This document shows, in pieces, positions 27,404 through 35,660 of a stretch of 64,000 nucleotides of DNA. Source of the stretch: Paenibacillus daejeonensis DSM 15491 (GTDB lineage Bacteria > Bacillota > Bacilli > Paenibacillales > Paenibacillaceae); assembly GCF_000378385.1 (NCBI RefSeq), contig NZ_KB899659.1:895418-959417 (forward strand), in the 5' to 3' direction. Every line of letters begins with the position of its first letter. Within the stretch, counting starts at the first letter, position 1. The notes under the pieces were generated by a model. It was not told the origin of the DNA. It searched no databases and saw only the letters and a program-made list of their open reading frames with translations. Both the position numbers and the translations under genes were made by a program.

Positions 27404-29014
27404 ATGAGCCACGTGATCCAGCGATCTACATATGCATTAGCCGATCTTCACAAGCATCATTACACCCGCAGCGAGGCCATGCGACCCTTTCGTACCAGCG
27501 GCTATGCCCTGATCTTTCTCTATGAAGGAAGTGCAAAACTATCGATTCATCACCGGCGGCATGCGCTGCGTCCCGGCAGCTGCTGCTTGCTCGCGCCCGG
27601 CACATGGGTTAAATGCGAAGCAGGCCGCAGCGGCGCTGCTCTCTATCTCCTGACATACGACTCCCTGAATGCTGCGGCTGACGCAGGTCTGGCTGGTTCA
27701 GAGCTGCCACCGCATGATGAAGCTGTTCATATGCTCACCCACACGCCGGCTATGATTACCTTGCTGACGCAAATCGAGCAGCTCGCCCATCAAACAGACG
27801 ATGCCTCCTACTTCCGTCGCCAGGCTTTATTCTATGAACTGCTGCATCTCATCAGTCTCGTACAGAGCTCTGAAGACAAGCCAGCTCATGACGCCATTCA
27901 AATGACCGTGCATTACATGGACAGTCATTACATGAATGATCTCCAAGTCGGCAAGCTTCCCGAGATGGCCAACCTGACCCCAAGCGCATACTGCCGGGCG
28001 TTCAAGAAATCCGTCGGCGTCTCGCCGGGTACGTATCTGACGCAGCTGAGAATCCGCAAGGCCAAGGAGCTTCTACGCGTAACGGGACGCTCCACACTGA
28101 AGGATATTGCCCAGAGTGTGGGGTTTAATGATGAGCTCTATTTCAGTCGTGTATTCAAAAAATCCGAGGGTGTTTCGCCGACGGTGTATGCCTCCTCCCG
28201 TTCCACCCGCGTAGCCGTCGTCAGCCATTTGTTCCTGCAGGATCACCTGCTATCGCTTGGCATCCAGCCGGTGGCTGCGCCAGCATTTCCCAGTGTGTAT
28301 GCTGGGTCAAGCGGCTTCCCCCGTTATCTGCAACAGCAGCTGCAAGGGACGCGCCCACTTAATGCCGAATCGCAGATCGTACTGGGCGAAGTCCAGGAGC
28401 TTGAACCGGATATGATCATTAAGATGGCCTTCCAGGGTAACCCCAGCGACAGCAGCTGGCAGCGCGCCGAGAACGCCATCTGCCTCGAAGGCTTCCCCGA
28501 ATGGTATAACTATGTCGAGGCACTCGGCTCTCTGCTGAGCAAGGAGTCTCAGGCCGAGGCTGTAATCCGCCGGGTCGAGCAGATCGAGAGCGTCTATCGG
28601 AGCAAGCTACAGCCTGTAACAGCCGCCGTTGGCGAGTTGCTCATCGTGCGTGCGCTACCGGGTGACTTTCGAATCTATGGGGCTCATAGTCATGCACTTA
28701 GCGGACTTATTTATCGGGTGTTTGGCTTTGAGGCCGATCCGCGGGCCTCTCACGCGTTTTATAAGCGAGATACCTGGGAGACCTTGCTGCAATGGGACCC
28801 AGCCAGCATTTTATTTGTCTGGAGCGATCCTCAGGAGTTGGCCCGGCTCCGTCAACTGCCATCCTGGCGTGAGCTGCGCGCGGTCCGAGAGGGACGCGTC
28901 TATTGTCCGGATACCAGGGAATGGGACCCCTGGGGACCTTCCGGACGCGAGTATACTATCTATGACGGGGCCCGTTACTTTCAGCAGGCGGTGCCGCAAC
29001 GGCTGGTTCTATAG
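27404..29014 (+). CDS. AraC regulator fused to a siderophore-binding-like domain (Btr type)
   Basis: 536 residues. An N-terminal cupin-like sensor region comes first. Residues about 165-265 form the AraC double helix-turn-helix (LTPSAYCRAFKKSVGVSPGTYLTQLRIRKAKELL, then DELYFSRVFKKSEGVSP). The C-terminal half resembles a ferric-siderophore substrate-binding domain. This is the layout of B. subtilis Btr, which activates siderophore uptake when it binds the ferric siderophore. It is divergent from asbA, with shared Fur sites. It probably senses petrobactin inside the cell and activates asb and/or uptake genes. Confidence 0.9.
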   Translation: MSHVIQRSTYALADLHKHHYTRSEAMRPFRTSGYALIFLYEGSAKLSIHHRRHALRPGSCCLLAPGTWVKCEAGRSGAALYLLTYDSLNAAADAGLAGSELPPHDEAVHMLTHTPAMITLLTQIEQLAHQTDDASYFRRQALFYELLHLISLVQSSEDKPAHDAIQMTVHYMDSHYMNDLQVGKLPEMANLTPSAYCRAFKKSVGVSPGTYLTQLRIRKAKELLRVTGRSTLKDIAQSVGFNDELYFSRVFKKSEGVSPTVYASSRSTRVAVVSHLFLQDHLLSLGIQPVAAPAFPSVYAGSSGFPRYLQQQLQGTRPLNAESQIVLGEVQELEPDMIIKMAFQGNPSDSSWQRAENAICLEGFPEWYNYVEALGSLLSKESQAEAVIRRVEQIESVYRSKLQPVTAAVGELLIVRALPGDFRIYGAHSHALSGLIYRVFGFEADPRASHAFYKRDTWETLLQWDPASILFVWSDPQELARLRQLPSWRELRAVREGRVYCPDTREWDPWGPSGREYTIYDGARYFQQAVPQRLVL

Positions 29015-29029
29015 TCCGTCCAGGATAGC

Positions 29030-29086
29030 AAAAAAACCGTCCGATGCGGCCAAGACAGACGCTCTTGGTCGCATACGGACGGTTTT
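29030..29086. terminator. Bidirectional terminator
   Basis: A long stem, AAAACCGTCCG with CGGACGGTTTT extended by CCAAGA/TCTTGG, separates the convergent AraC and nitroreductase genes. Confidence 0.9.
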
Positions 29087-29102
29087 ATGTTGATTCCTTC
29101 GC

Positions 29103-29666
29103 TTATCGGTCGATCAGCGTAATCCGTTCGCTGGCAGGAATTCGCGGCGCCGCATGTGGGATTCCTGCGGGATAGCCGACATGCAGGTTTCCTACTGCTC
29201 GCTCGCCTGGCTGGATGCCGACGGCCTCACGGAACACCTGCTCATTGAGCCAGGGATACGTCTCCCAGACCATGCCAATGCCTTGTTCCCAAGCCAGCAA
29301 GCTCAAGTTATGAATGACAATCGCCGTTGACGCGTAATCCTCCTCCCGCACCTGCAGGTAAGGATTCTCCTTCATGACGATGGTAACAATCATCGGATTG
29401 CTCATAATTTTTTTATAATACTTCTCGCCGGTTGCCTGCTTCTTCTGCGGATCCCACTCCCAGCGCTCATTCATTGTCCTGCAGGCCTCAGCGATCGCCT
29501 TGCGCCCGTCTCCACAGCTAATGATAAACCGCCAAGGCTGCGTCAACCGATGGTTAGGCGCCCACACGGCAGTATCCAACAGCTCCATAATAAGCTCAGC
29601 TGGCACTTCGCGGTCCTGGAACCTGTGCACGCTGCGGCGTTCCCGAATCAATTGCTTCAAATCCAT
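29103..29666 (-). CDS. Nitroreductase family protein
   Basis: 187 residues from the ATG at 29666 (GGAGG RBS, ten bases away). It shows the FMN-binding nitroreductase signature RERRSVHRFQDREVP, then APNHRLTQPWRF and the C-terminal VGYPAG segment. It should be a flavin-dependent oxidoreductase of unknown substrate. A siderophore-iron reduction role would be speculative. It appears monocistronic. Confidence 0.88.
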   Translation of the reverse strand: MDLKQLIRERRSVHRFQDREVPAELIMELLDTAVWAPNHRLTQPWRFIISCGDGRKAIAEACRTMNERWEWDPQKKQATGEKYYKKIMSNPMIVTIVMKENPYLQVREEDYASTAIVIHNLSLLAWEQGIGMVWETYPWLNEQVFREAVGIQPGERAVGNLHVGYPAGIPHAAPRIPASERITLIDR

Positions 29667-29776
29667 AGGGTGCAAACCTCCATCCTCATAGTCCTCCTAC
29701 ACTATAGCCGAAGCTTGCGGCCAAGACTATGGACGGCATTGACCGATTGGGATGGATAATTCACCACCTGCCTAAC

Positions 29777-30778
29777 TTAATCCAAGGTAAAGCTGCCGGA
29801 GCCCGTTCGTACCTCAAGCAGCACATCGCCGTTGCCAAAAGCTCCACGAATCCGCTTGCGGTCATCACCGTCCTGGACAAAGCTGTCCCAATGGATGCGT
29901 CCACGGCCGGAGCCACCGTCATAACGAACCTCGAGCGATTGAGGCTCGTGGGCCAGTTCAACCGTAACACTGCCACTGCCCGTCTCAAGCTTCGTGTCTT
30001 GGATCAGTTCATCCACTTCCATCTCAATGCTGCCGCTGCCTGCCCGGCCATTGACCTGGGCTGTTCCATCCTGCAGCTCGATACTGCCGCTGCCGCTATC
30101 TACAGTCAGCTGCCGCAGCTCATAATTTTCTACCTGGATGCTGCCGCTGCCGGTGCGGAGAGACACATCACCACCGTATATCCCATCCAGCTCGATGGAG
30201 CCACTACCTGTCTTCGCGATCAATTTCTCTGCCTGGATTTGATAACCTTCCACATCTCCTGAGCCGGCTTCCAGATCTCCTGTATCTGCCTGAATGTTGT
30301 CCAGCTCTATATCCCCACTGCCCGTGTTCAGTCGCAGCAGGCTGGCTGACACCTCTGATGCGTTCAGGTCGCCGCTGCCCGCAGAAGCCGCGAGCTCCTG
30401 CCACTGCCGCCGGGGCACTTCAACTGTAAGGTTCAGATTGGTGAACGAGAACCCAAAGCCGCTCTGCTGCTGCACCTGAACCTCGATGGCGCCGCCGCGC
30501 TCGCGCAGCGTCACATCCGGGCTGCTGGTTCCAACAGCGAATCCCCGCTGACGTCCGTACAGATGGACTCGGACTTCCTCTCCATCCACGGGAATCAGCT
30601 CAATGTCTGCAGATCCGGCATTGATTCGCAGCCGCTCTGCCTCCGCAGCATTTTGGCTTTTGCTAATATCTACTGCCGATCCCAGCCCAAGTCCATCGAG
30701 CGGGCCGCCACCCCTCACCATCGAAAACAAAATTACGACGCCTACTACAACGAGTACGATGCCCATTAACCGCTTCAT
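29777..30778 (-). CDS. DUF4097 beta-repeat protein with membrane anchor
   Basis: 333 residues. An N-terminal membrane segment (RLMGIVLVVVGVVILFSMV) is followed by a DUF4097-type region. At least eight repeats carry GSGD/GSGS followed by IE/VE and hydrophobic positions, spaced about 20 residues, which points to a parallel beta-helix displayed outside the cell. DUF4097 proteins often accompany envelope-stress regulators, but none is adjacent here. The function is unknown. Confidence 0.85.
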   Translation of the reverse strand: MKRLMGIVLVVVGVVILFSMVRGGGPLDGLGLGSAVDISKSQNAAEAERLRINAGSADIELIPVDGEEVRVHLYGRQRGFAVGTSSPDVTLRERGGAIEVQVQQQSGFGFSFTNLNLTVEVPRRQWQELAASAGSGDLNASEVSASLLRLNTGSGDIELDNIQADTGDLEAGSGDVEGYQIQAEKLIAKTGSGSIELDGIYGGDVSLRTGSGSIQVENYELRQLTVDSGSGSIELQDGTAQVNGRAGSGSIEMEVDELIQDTKLETGSGSVTVELAHEPQSLEVRYDGGSGRGRIHWDSFVQDGDDRKRIRGAFGNGDVLLEVRTGSGSFTLD

Positions 30779-30989
30779 TGCGCAACCTCCCTGAGTCGTT
30801 CTTCCTAATGTTGCTATTATACCAGCGTATCATTCCTGGAAACTACCGTCGCTCGGATGAAAAGTTCCCCCGACTCAGGTCCAGGTCCTGAAGGGTGGAA
30901 GGCTAACCATCTTCGCGATAGGAATTATTGCCTCTGGCATGATATAGTAGTCCATATGATTATCTCGTTTGGAGAGGAGGCATGCCAGT

Positions 30990-31328
30990 ATGCCGCATCT
31001 TGTCGTTCGTGGCGTTTCTGCTGAAGCGCTGCGCTCAGTAGCCCCTGCATTAGTTCAGCAACTGGCCAAGCTGTGTGAGTGCGGGACCGACAACTTTACA
31101 GTAAACGGGCTGCATACAACTGCCGCTTGGGGTGGAGCACCCGACGATCCGCCCTTCGCTTTTGTCGAGGTCGGCTGGTTTGAAAGAGGTAACGAAATCC
31201 GTGATCGCTTCGCTCGCCTCGTTACCGAAAGTTTAATGCCTTTGGGCCTTGCCGAGGTCGAGGTTGTTTTTGTGACCTATCGCGAAGAGGCCTATTACAT
31301 TAATGGTTCTGCTGTAAGTGAGCTTTGA
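30990..31328 (+). CDS. DUF1904 / tautomerase-like protein
   Basis: 112 residues. The start at 30990 follows a GGAGAGGAGG RBS. Pro directly after the initiator Met is the position of the catalytic base in the tautomerase superfamily. The segments FVEVGWFERG and VEVVFVTYREEAYYINGS fit DUF1904. It probably acts in the cytoplasm on an unknown small molecule. It is the last ordinary chromosomal gene before the sigK-linked elements. Confidence 0.75.
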   Translation: MPHLVVRGVSAEALRSVAPALVQQLAKLCECGTDNFTVNGLHTTAAWGGAPDDPPFAFVEVGWFERGNEIRDRFARLVTESLMPLGLAEVEVVFVTYREEAYYINGSAVSEL

Positions 31329-31562
31329 TCCCCCTTTCAGCAAGTGCTACAGCAGCTGGAGAGCCTGATTTGGGCACTAAGCCATTCTCACGATGTCCGT
31401 TAGAATTGCAAATGGGACGTTTCAGGCCTAATAGGTGCTGTGGCGACCGTTACAGAAAAAATGTATCCTGGGTGATGCGCGATAGCCGATACAGCATGAA
31501 TCGACACTCTCCTCACAAGCGTTAGCTCATCAACCTGGGGAAGCCTTTATCCTTCTTACCTT

Positions 31563-31608
31563 CAAAAAAAGCTGTACCCTCCTGATTAGTTGAGGGTACA
31601 GCCTTTTT
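31563..31608. terminator. Bidirectional terminator, probably the ancestral sigK terminator
   Basis: AAAAAAGCTGTACCCTC pairs with GAGGGTACAGCCTTTTTTT. On the minus strand it comes nine bases after the end of the left copy of the sigK 3' end, a normal spacing for a gene's terminator. The rest of the 366-base gap 31329-31695 shows no convincing gene. Confidence 0.85.
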
Positions 31609-31616
31609 TTGCTTAA

Positions 31617-31643
31617 CGCTTCGCCTTATAAAACTCATGGTAC
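31617..31643. repeat. Left copy of a 27-bp direct repeat (sigK 3' end; att-like)
   Basis: Exactly matches 32349-32375, which is the 3' end of the sigK reading frame. On the minus strand this copy still encodes YHEFYKAKR and then reads TAA. The right copy ends in TGA. The pair encloses an islet of about 730 bases, the pattern left by a site-specific integrating element that replaces the end of its target gene. Confidence 0.8.
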
Positions 31644-31695
31644 CAATGGTGCCGGTAGAAATGAGGTCCTCCAGATCTTAATCGGTTAGAGCCGT

Positions 31696-32057
31696 TTAAC
31701 TATTTCTCCCTACGAGCGCTCGCTCAATCATTTTCACCCATTCTGGTAATTCTGCCGTGTGGTGCTTTATTTGAGTCCAATCAGCTTCCAGCATAATTTC
31801 GCCACCAGCACCACTATTATCAATAATAATTAAATGACTAATGAGCTCCAAATGGTTAATTAAATTGTTAATAGAAGTTTGTTGTCGACGGAGTATGTCT
31901 ACTGTCTCGATATGATGACCACCATTTCGAACACGTGCTGCCACGCGCTCAATATTAAGCGAACATCACCAAGGCCTACATAGAACATAATGATCTCAAA
32001 ACCATTCGCTTTCGCCTCGCGCATTTGACGGATTACATTACCGCCTGCGAGTGTTTT
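31696..32057 (-). pseudogene. Decayed zeta-toxin family kinase
   Basis: The minus strand reads TLAGGNVIRQMREAKANGF and EIIMFYVGLGDVR. It then needs a one-base frame change to continue NIERVAARVRNGGHHIET and ILRRQQTSINNLINHLE, ending at 31696. This order matches the C-terminal half of zeta/PezT-type kinases, which phosphorylate UDP-sugars (family knowledge). The N-terminal half with the P-loop is missing. The remnant begins right after the stop of the preceding small gene, suggesting an internal deletion. Confidence 0.75.
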
Positions 32058-32234
32058 TTATTCATTTGGAAAGTTTAGATCGTTCATTCTAACGACTTCA
32101 CCATTGCTGTATTCTTTTACAAATGCACCATCCCTGGTTTTATAAACAATGTATGTGTCATTTGCCTTTGCGTCTATTTTTGCACGGTCTCCCGTGAGTC
32201 TAATTAGCTTGCCTAAGTCTTTTGTGCGATTCAT
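32058..32234 (-). CDS. Small antitoxin-like protein next to the zeta remnant
   Basis: 58 residues from the ATG at 32234, which follows a TTGGAGG sequence. It begins MNRTKDLGKLIRLTGDRAK and ends NGEVVRMNDLNFPNE. No named domain is recognised. Its position immediately upstream of a zeta-type kinase remnant, and its small charged nature, suggest that it was the antitoxin of the pair. The toxin is now broken, so this would be an orphan antitoxin. The functional call is inference. Confidence 0.55.
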   Translation of the reverse strand: MNRTKDLGKLIRLTGDRAKIDAKANDTYIVYKTRDGAFVKEYSNGEVVRMNDLNFPNE

Positions 32235-32303
32235 TCCAACCCAGCCTCCAATGCTAAGCATTTATTCGAATTATACCATAGCAGTGAATACGCCTGCAGA
32301 CTG

Positions 32304-32326
32304 AAAAAGCCGGCATAGCCGGCTCT
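32304..32326 (-). terminator. Terminator after the present sigK end
   Basis: On the minus strand AGCCGGC pairs with GCCGGCT around a short loop, followed by TTTTT. It lies about 20 bases after the sigK TGA. Confidence 0.75.
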
Positions 32327-32344
32327 TCTTAGAAAATAAAGTCT

Positions 32345-32719
32345 TCACCGCTTCGCCTTATAAAACTCATGGTACAGCTTCATCAGCGCCCGCTTCTCGA
32401 TCCGCGACACATAGCTGCGGCTGATACCCAGCTCCTTCGCAATTTCCCGCTGCGTCCGTTCGTCACCGCCGTGTACCAGACCGAAGCGGCCGATGACGAC
32501 TTCCTTCTCCCGGTCATCCAATATATCGAGGTTTTTGTAGATTTTGCTTTTCTCGATCTTGAGCTGCACTTTGTCCGCTACTTCATCCGATTCCGTTCCG
32601 AGGATGTCAATCAAAGTAATTTCGTTGCCCTCTTTGTCCGTACCAATTGGGTCATGAAGAGAGACATCCTTGCGCGTCTTCTTCAAGCTGCGAAGATGCA
32701 TCAGGATTTCCTCTTCAAT
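32345..32719 (-). CDS. sigK: Sigma-K C-terminal half (sigK split by a skin-like element)
   Basis: About 124 codons, entering in frame at the junction ([13 protein letters not shown]). They cover sigma regions 3-4 of the mother-cell sporulation factor: [34 protein letters not shown], and the region 4 helix-turn-helix [19 protein letters not shown]. Regions 1-2 are absent and should lie beyond the right edge, at the far end of the element. The piece matches B. subtilis SpoIIIC, the half left by the skin element. A full product requires excision of the DNA to its right. Confidence 0.92.
   Translation of the reverse strand: MEEEILMHLRSLKKTRKDVSLHDPIGTDKEGNEITLIDILGTESDEVADKVQLKIEKSKIYKNLDILDDREKEVVIGRFGLVHGGDERTQREIAKELGISRSYVSRIEKRALMKLYHEFYKAKR
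32349..32375. repeat. Right copy of the 27-bp sigK-end repeat
   Basis: Identical to 31617-31643. It forms the last codons of the present sigK frame (YHEFYKAKR, then TGA). See the left copy for interpretation. Confidence 0.8.
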
Positions 32720-32732
32720 GTCAGTAGGGGTG

Positions 32733-34238
32733 CTAAAAGGTATAAATATCCGTCCGATCCTTAAATACCCTTACTTCTCTGACCACGATGCGTATCAGCG
32801 CCTGTCGATCCTCGAAAGTCCACTCTTCGTCCGCTCTGGAGAAATAGAACGCTGCTGCTTCCTGCATCAAGTGTTGGCTGCGCTCCTTAGAGTTTTCCTG
32901 TTGCATCGTTGTACGTAGCTGCTCCACTTTTGCTGCCATCGTCTTCTCCCGGTCAGTCAATGCACGCATTTCCACCCGGATGGCTTCCTGGCTTTCCTCG
33001 TCATCATCAAAGGTTGTGAACAGCTTAATCAGCTTCTTGCGTTTTTCTCGACACTTCTCCACTTCATTCTGTAGACGATCTATTTCATTAACCTCAAATG
33101 ATGATTGCTCTTGATGCTCTTCAGCTGCTGCAGCAATCTCGTCTGGATGATTAAGCCAACCTACAACTGTATCCCATACAAGCTTGTCGAGTGTCTCGCA
33201 GCGCATTCGCATGCCACAGCCCTTGTGCTTTGCGCCGGAGTAATTTTTTAGGTCAGTATATTCCAGTACATAAACTCCCCAACTCTTGTCCCGGCGTCCT
33301 GTCATCGTATTATTGCAATCCCCGCAACGAACAAGCCCTGAGAGAAGATACTTTCTCAAAGATTCTGGAGCAAACCGCCTTTTGGATTCTGCAATGTACA
33401 GTTGGGCTGTCTCAAATGTCTGCTCATCGATAATCATCGGGATTTCGGTATAGGCCCACTCTTCCTCTGGCCTCAATTTCATTCTGACTTTTTCGTCAGC
33501 ATCACGATATTTGTTTCCTACCATACCTTCGGTGTTCCACCGGTTCTGCGCGTACTGTCCAGTGTATGAGCGATTGAGGAGGAGTTGCCTCACCACTTGC
33601 CGATGCCAGACGGCGGCACCTCGCTTTGTTGGTACGCCGTGCTCTGTGAGATATACGGCTATGCCGTTAATCCCCTTAACTAAGTTGTTGGGTTTAACAA
33701 ACGCCTCAAAGATAAACCTGACGATCGCCGCCTCTGCTTCATTGATGACATATGTACTATTAACGGCGTCATAATCATAACCGTACATCTTGGAGTTTTT
33801 AACGACCTTCCCCTGGCTCGCTTTCTCCCGCCTGCCCCGGCTGGTCCGCTCGGTAATCTTGGCTTTCTCAAATTGGCTGAACGCACCGCGCATCTGGAAA
33901 AATAGAATGCCTTCCGGCGTCTTCTTGTAATCGTGATTGACGAAGACCAACTCAGCTCGTTTCTCGATCTCGTTCGCCAGTAGCAACTGGATCATCAGAT
34001 CACGGCTCAGCCGGTCCGGATCCCAACAGATGACCTTTGTAATGATGCCATCCTTAATATCCTTCCGCAGCCGGTCCATTGCTGGGCGGGACATCAACGC
34101 CCCGCTGACGCCCTCATCTATATATTCAATGATTTCTTCCTCAATCCCGGCTTTCGTCCGGTTCTCCTTCATCTGGTCGCTCACGGAGTATTTGCTCTGC
34201 TCGTCGTCGCTTATCCGACCATAAAGCCCCGTTGCCAT
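32733..34238 (-). CDS. Large serine recombinase, SpoIVCA-like
   Basis: 501 residues, the size of B. subtilis SpoIVCA. The N-terminal resolvase domain has [17 protein letters not shown] with nucleophile Ser10, then [10 protein letters not shown] recombinase domain follows, then a zinc ribbon (CGDCN...GCGMRMRC) and a coiled-coil arm (about residues 385-455). It should cut and rejoin the two sigK halves, excising the element in the sporulating mother cell, probably with help from a directionality signal. The stop codon lies only about 14 bases from the sigK fragment frame, on the same strand. Confidence 0.93.
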   Translation of the reverse strand: MATGLYGRISDDEQSKYSVSDQMKENRTKAGIEEEIIEYIDEGVSGALMSRPAMDRLRKDIKDGIITKVICWDPDRLSRDLMIQLLLANEIEKRAELVFVNHDYKKTPEGILFFQMRGAFSQFEKAKITERTSRGRREKASQGKVVKNSKMYGYDYDAVNSTYVINEAEAAIVRFIFEAFVKPNNLVKGINGIAVYLTEHGVPTKRGAAVWHRQVVRQLLLNRSYTGQYAQNRWNTEGMVGNKYRDADEKVRMKLRPEEEWAYTEIPMIIDEQTFETAQLYIAESKRRFAPESLRKYLLSGLVRCGDCNNTMTGRRDKSWGVYVLEYTDLKNYSGAKHKGCGMRMRCETLDKLVWDTVVGWLNHPDEIAAAAEEHQEQSSFEVNEIDRLQNEVEKCREKRKKLIKLFTTFDDDEESQEAIRVEMRALTDREKTMAAKVEQLRTTMQQENSKERSQHLMQEAAAFYFSRADEEWTFEDRQALIRIVVREVRVFKDRTDIYTF

Positions 34239-34406
34239 TGAGTTCCCTCCTAGCCATGGTTAGGAGATAATTGTAACACTCCCGTCTGACCCTGTCATTA
34301 GAGTCACCTTCTATCAAATTGACATGCATGGGTGCATCACCTCATAAAGATGATATGCAGCCATACATTGTCCACTTGCGAAAAAATCCACGGCAGCAAC
34401 CGAGGC

Positions 34407-34649
34407 TCATCGATATTTATTTCGCCAATTATTGGGACCAGGCTCAAACGCATAGATGACCCTGGCCACCCCTGCCTCCCGATCCCACTCTATGTAGTCG
34501 GCCTGCTGCAGCTCAGTCAGTGCATCCATGATTGTCTCCAGATCACGTTGGGACATCTGGAGAAGCAGTAAGTAATCCATTTTGGTCGAATCGTGCCGGT
34601 TGCAGTTAAAGAGGATCCGCAGCAGTTTGCGGGCATGGTCGCTCAGCAT
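34407..34649 (-). CDS. Small winged-helix-like phage protein
   Basis: 80 residues. The pattern LLRILFNCNRHDSTKMDYLLLLQMSQRDLETIMDALTELQQADYIEWD resembles a winged helix-turn-helix (helices, recognition helix, beta wing). It overlaps the YolD-like gene by 7 bases and lies between it and the recombinase, so it may regulate the element. The family is not identified. Confidence 0.65.
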   Translation of the reverse strand: MLSDHARKLLRILFNCNRHDSTKMDYLLLLQMSQRDLETIMDALTELQQADYIEWDREAGVARVIYAFEPGPNNWRNKYR

Positions 34650-34966
34650 GGCTCAACGGACTCGATGTCCCGCATGTCGATCCAGTACCCATCAACGAGT
34701 ATTCGCTGCCGCTGCGCATGTACGCGGTCGACACGGCCAGTCACCAACTGCTCCTCGTACGGATGATAGACACGAACCTTCACGGCACTCCCGTGCTGCA
34801 GCGATTCGGCAAGGCGCTCTTGCATTTGCTCAAGCTCCTGTTCATCCAACTCGATGCGATCCCTCCGCTTAAGCTGCTGGCGTTGCTCCTGCATCCTGAC
34901 ACGATGCTCTGGCAGTATCATGCGGCTCGACTCCCATAGACCGTTCCCTTCCAACTTTTTAGGCAT
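34643..34966 (-). CDS. YolD-like protein
   Basis: 107 residues from the ATG at 34966, six bases after GGGAGG. The family core is ILPEHRVRMQEQR, followed by LDEQELEQMQERLAESLQHGSAVKVRVYHPYEEQLVTGRVDRV. YolD-like proteins accompany Y-family polymerases (UvrX type) in Bacillus prophages and plasmids and are linked to SOS. No polymerase gene is adjacent here. It overlaps both neighbours. Confidence 0.8.
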   Translation of the reverse strand: MPKKLEGNGLWESSRMILPEHRVRMQEQRQQLKRRDRIELDEQELEQMQERLAESLQHGSAVKVRVYHPYEEQLVTGRVDRVHAQRQRILVDGYWIDMRDIESVEPC

Positions 34967-35159
34967 ATGCACCCTCCCGGATTCTCTCGACGGCCATTAT
35001 GTTACCCACGATCAGGATACGCGGTGCGCTAGCCTTATGGCAGTAGACATGAGCCCGGCCATTATTGACACTGCGCACTTCTACGATCCGCTTGCTAAAA
35101 TTACCGCTCTGGTCCATGTAGATGATTTCAACAGTGCTGCCAACGTATTTACTAAACAT
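34959..35159 (-). CDS. Mini-WYL-like small protein
   Basis: 66 residues. A single small beta-barrel-like unit reads VEIIYMDQSGNFSKRIVEVRSV and AHVYCHKASAPRILIVGNIMAVERI, resembling the short WYL-type proteins encoded beside YolD genes. The start at 35159 follows GGAG by eight bases. The role is unknown; a ligand-sensing or regulatory role is inference. Confidence 0.6.
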   Translation of the reverse strand: MFSKYVGSTVEIIYMDQSGNFSKRIVEVRSVNNGRAHVYCHKASAPRILIVGNIMAVERIREGAYA

Positions 35160-35238
35160 GGTGACCACTCCTTCGAACGTTTGTTCTTATTATATGCGAA
35201 TGTACGTTCGATTATCAACAAGAAAAAAGAGCCATGGA

Positions 35239-35439
35239 TTACTCCGCTGGCTCACCTCTCATGATCTGCTGGACCTTTTGTACTTTCTCTGACATCCCAG
35301 GGTTCTGCTCAGTGTACGACCGGAATGCTTCCTGGAGCAGAACACCCTTTTCCGTTTGGCTCACGAAGGCCCAAGTATCGAGCAGATCGATAAAGTCATC
35401 GTCGAATCGGTAGCTTGTCGTCGTCTTGGATTTGGTCAT
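35239..35439 (-). CDS. Small ribbon-helix-helix-like protein
   Basis: 66 residues from the ATG overlapping the XRE gene stop (35436-35439). The sequence TTSYRFDDDFIDLLDTWAFVSQTEKGVLLQEAFRSYTEQ has the strand-helix-helix pattern of RHH proteins. Co-translation with an XRE repressor suggests a regulatory or antitoxin-like role. The family is not certain. Confidence 0.6.
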   Translation of the reverse strand: MTKSKTTTSYRFDDDFIDLLDTWAFVSQTEKGVLLQEAFRSYTEQNPGMSEKVQKVQQIMRGEPAE

Positions 35440-35645
35440 TCTGCTTGCTCTGGGATATGCGTCATGATGTCGTTCGGCTGGCAACTAAACCTGCTGCATA
35501 TCTTGTCGATCGTCTCCATAGATACGTACTCATCTTTGCCAAGCTTCGCCAGAGTCGCGCTGGATAGTCCCAGTTCTTCGCGCAACTGTGTGCGGTTCAT
35601 GTCGTTCTCCAGCAGCATGTGCCAGAGCTTCTTATAAGAAAACAT
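35436..35645 (-). CDS. XRE (Cro/C1) helix-turn-helix regulator
   Basis: 69 residues. The HTH segment MNRTQLREELGLSSATLAKLGKDEYVSMETIDKICSRFSCQPNDIM is typical of the minimal Cro/C1 family. It sits at the divergent regulatory region of the prophage and is the best candidate for the repressor or Cro-like switch protein. The start at 35645 follows AGAAAGAAGTG. Confidence 0.82.
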   Translation of the reverse strand: MFSYKKLWHMLLENDMNRTQLREELGLSSATLAKLGKDEYVSMETIDKICSRFSCQPNDIMTHIPEQAE

Positions 35646-35660
35646 ACCGTTCACTTCTTT

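Noticed and set aside
31325-31525. 66-residue plus-strand frame after the DUF1904 gene
   Set aside because: No RBS, no domain and low-information composition. I treat 31329-31560 as non-coding.
34141-34329. 62-residue minus-strand frame overlapping the recombinase start
   Set aside because: Most of it overlaps the recombinase gene in another frame. The first 30 residues look plausible but the overlap of about 98 bases makes a real gene unlikely.
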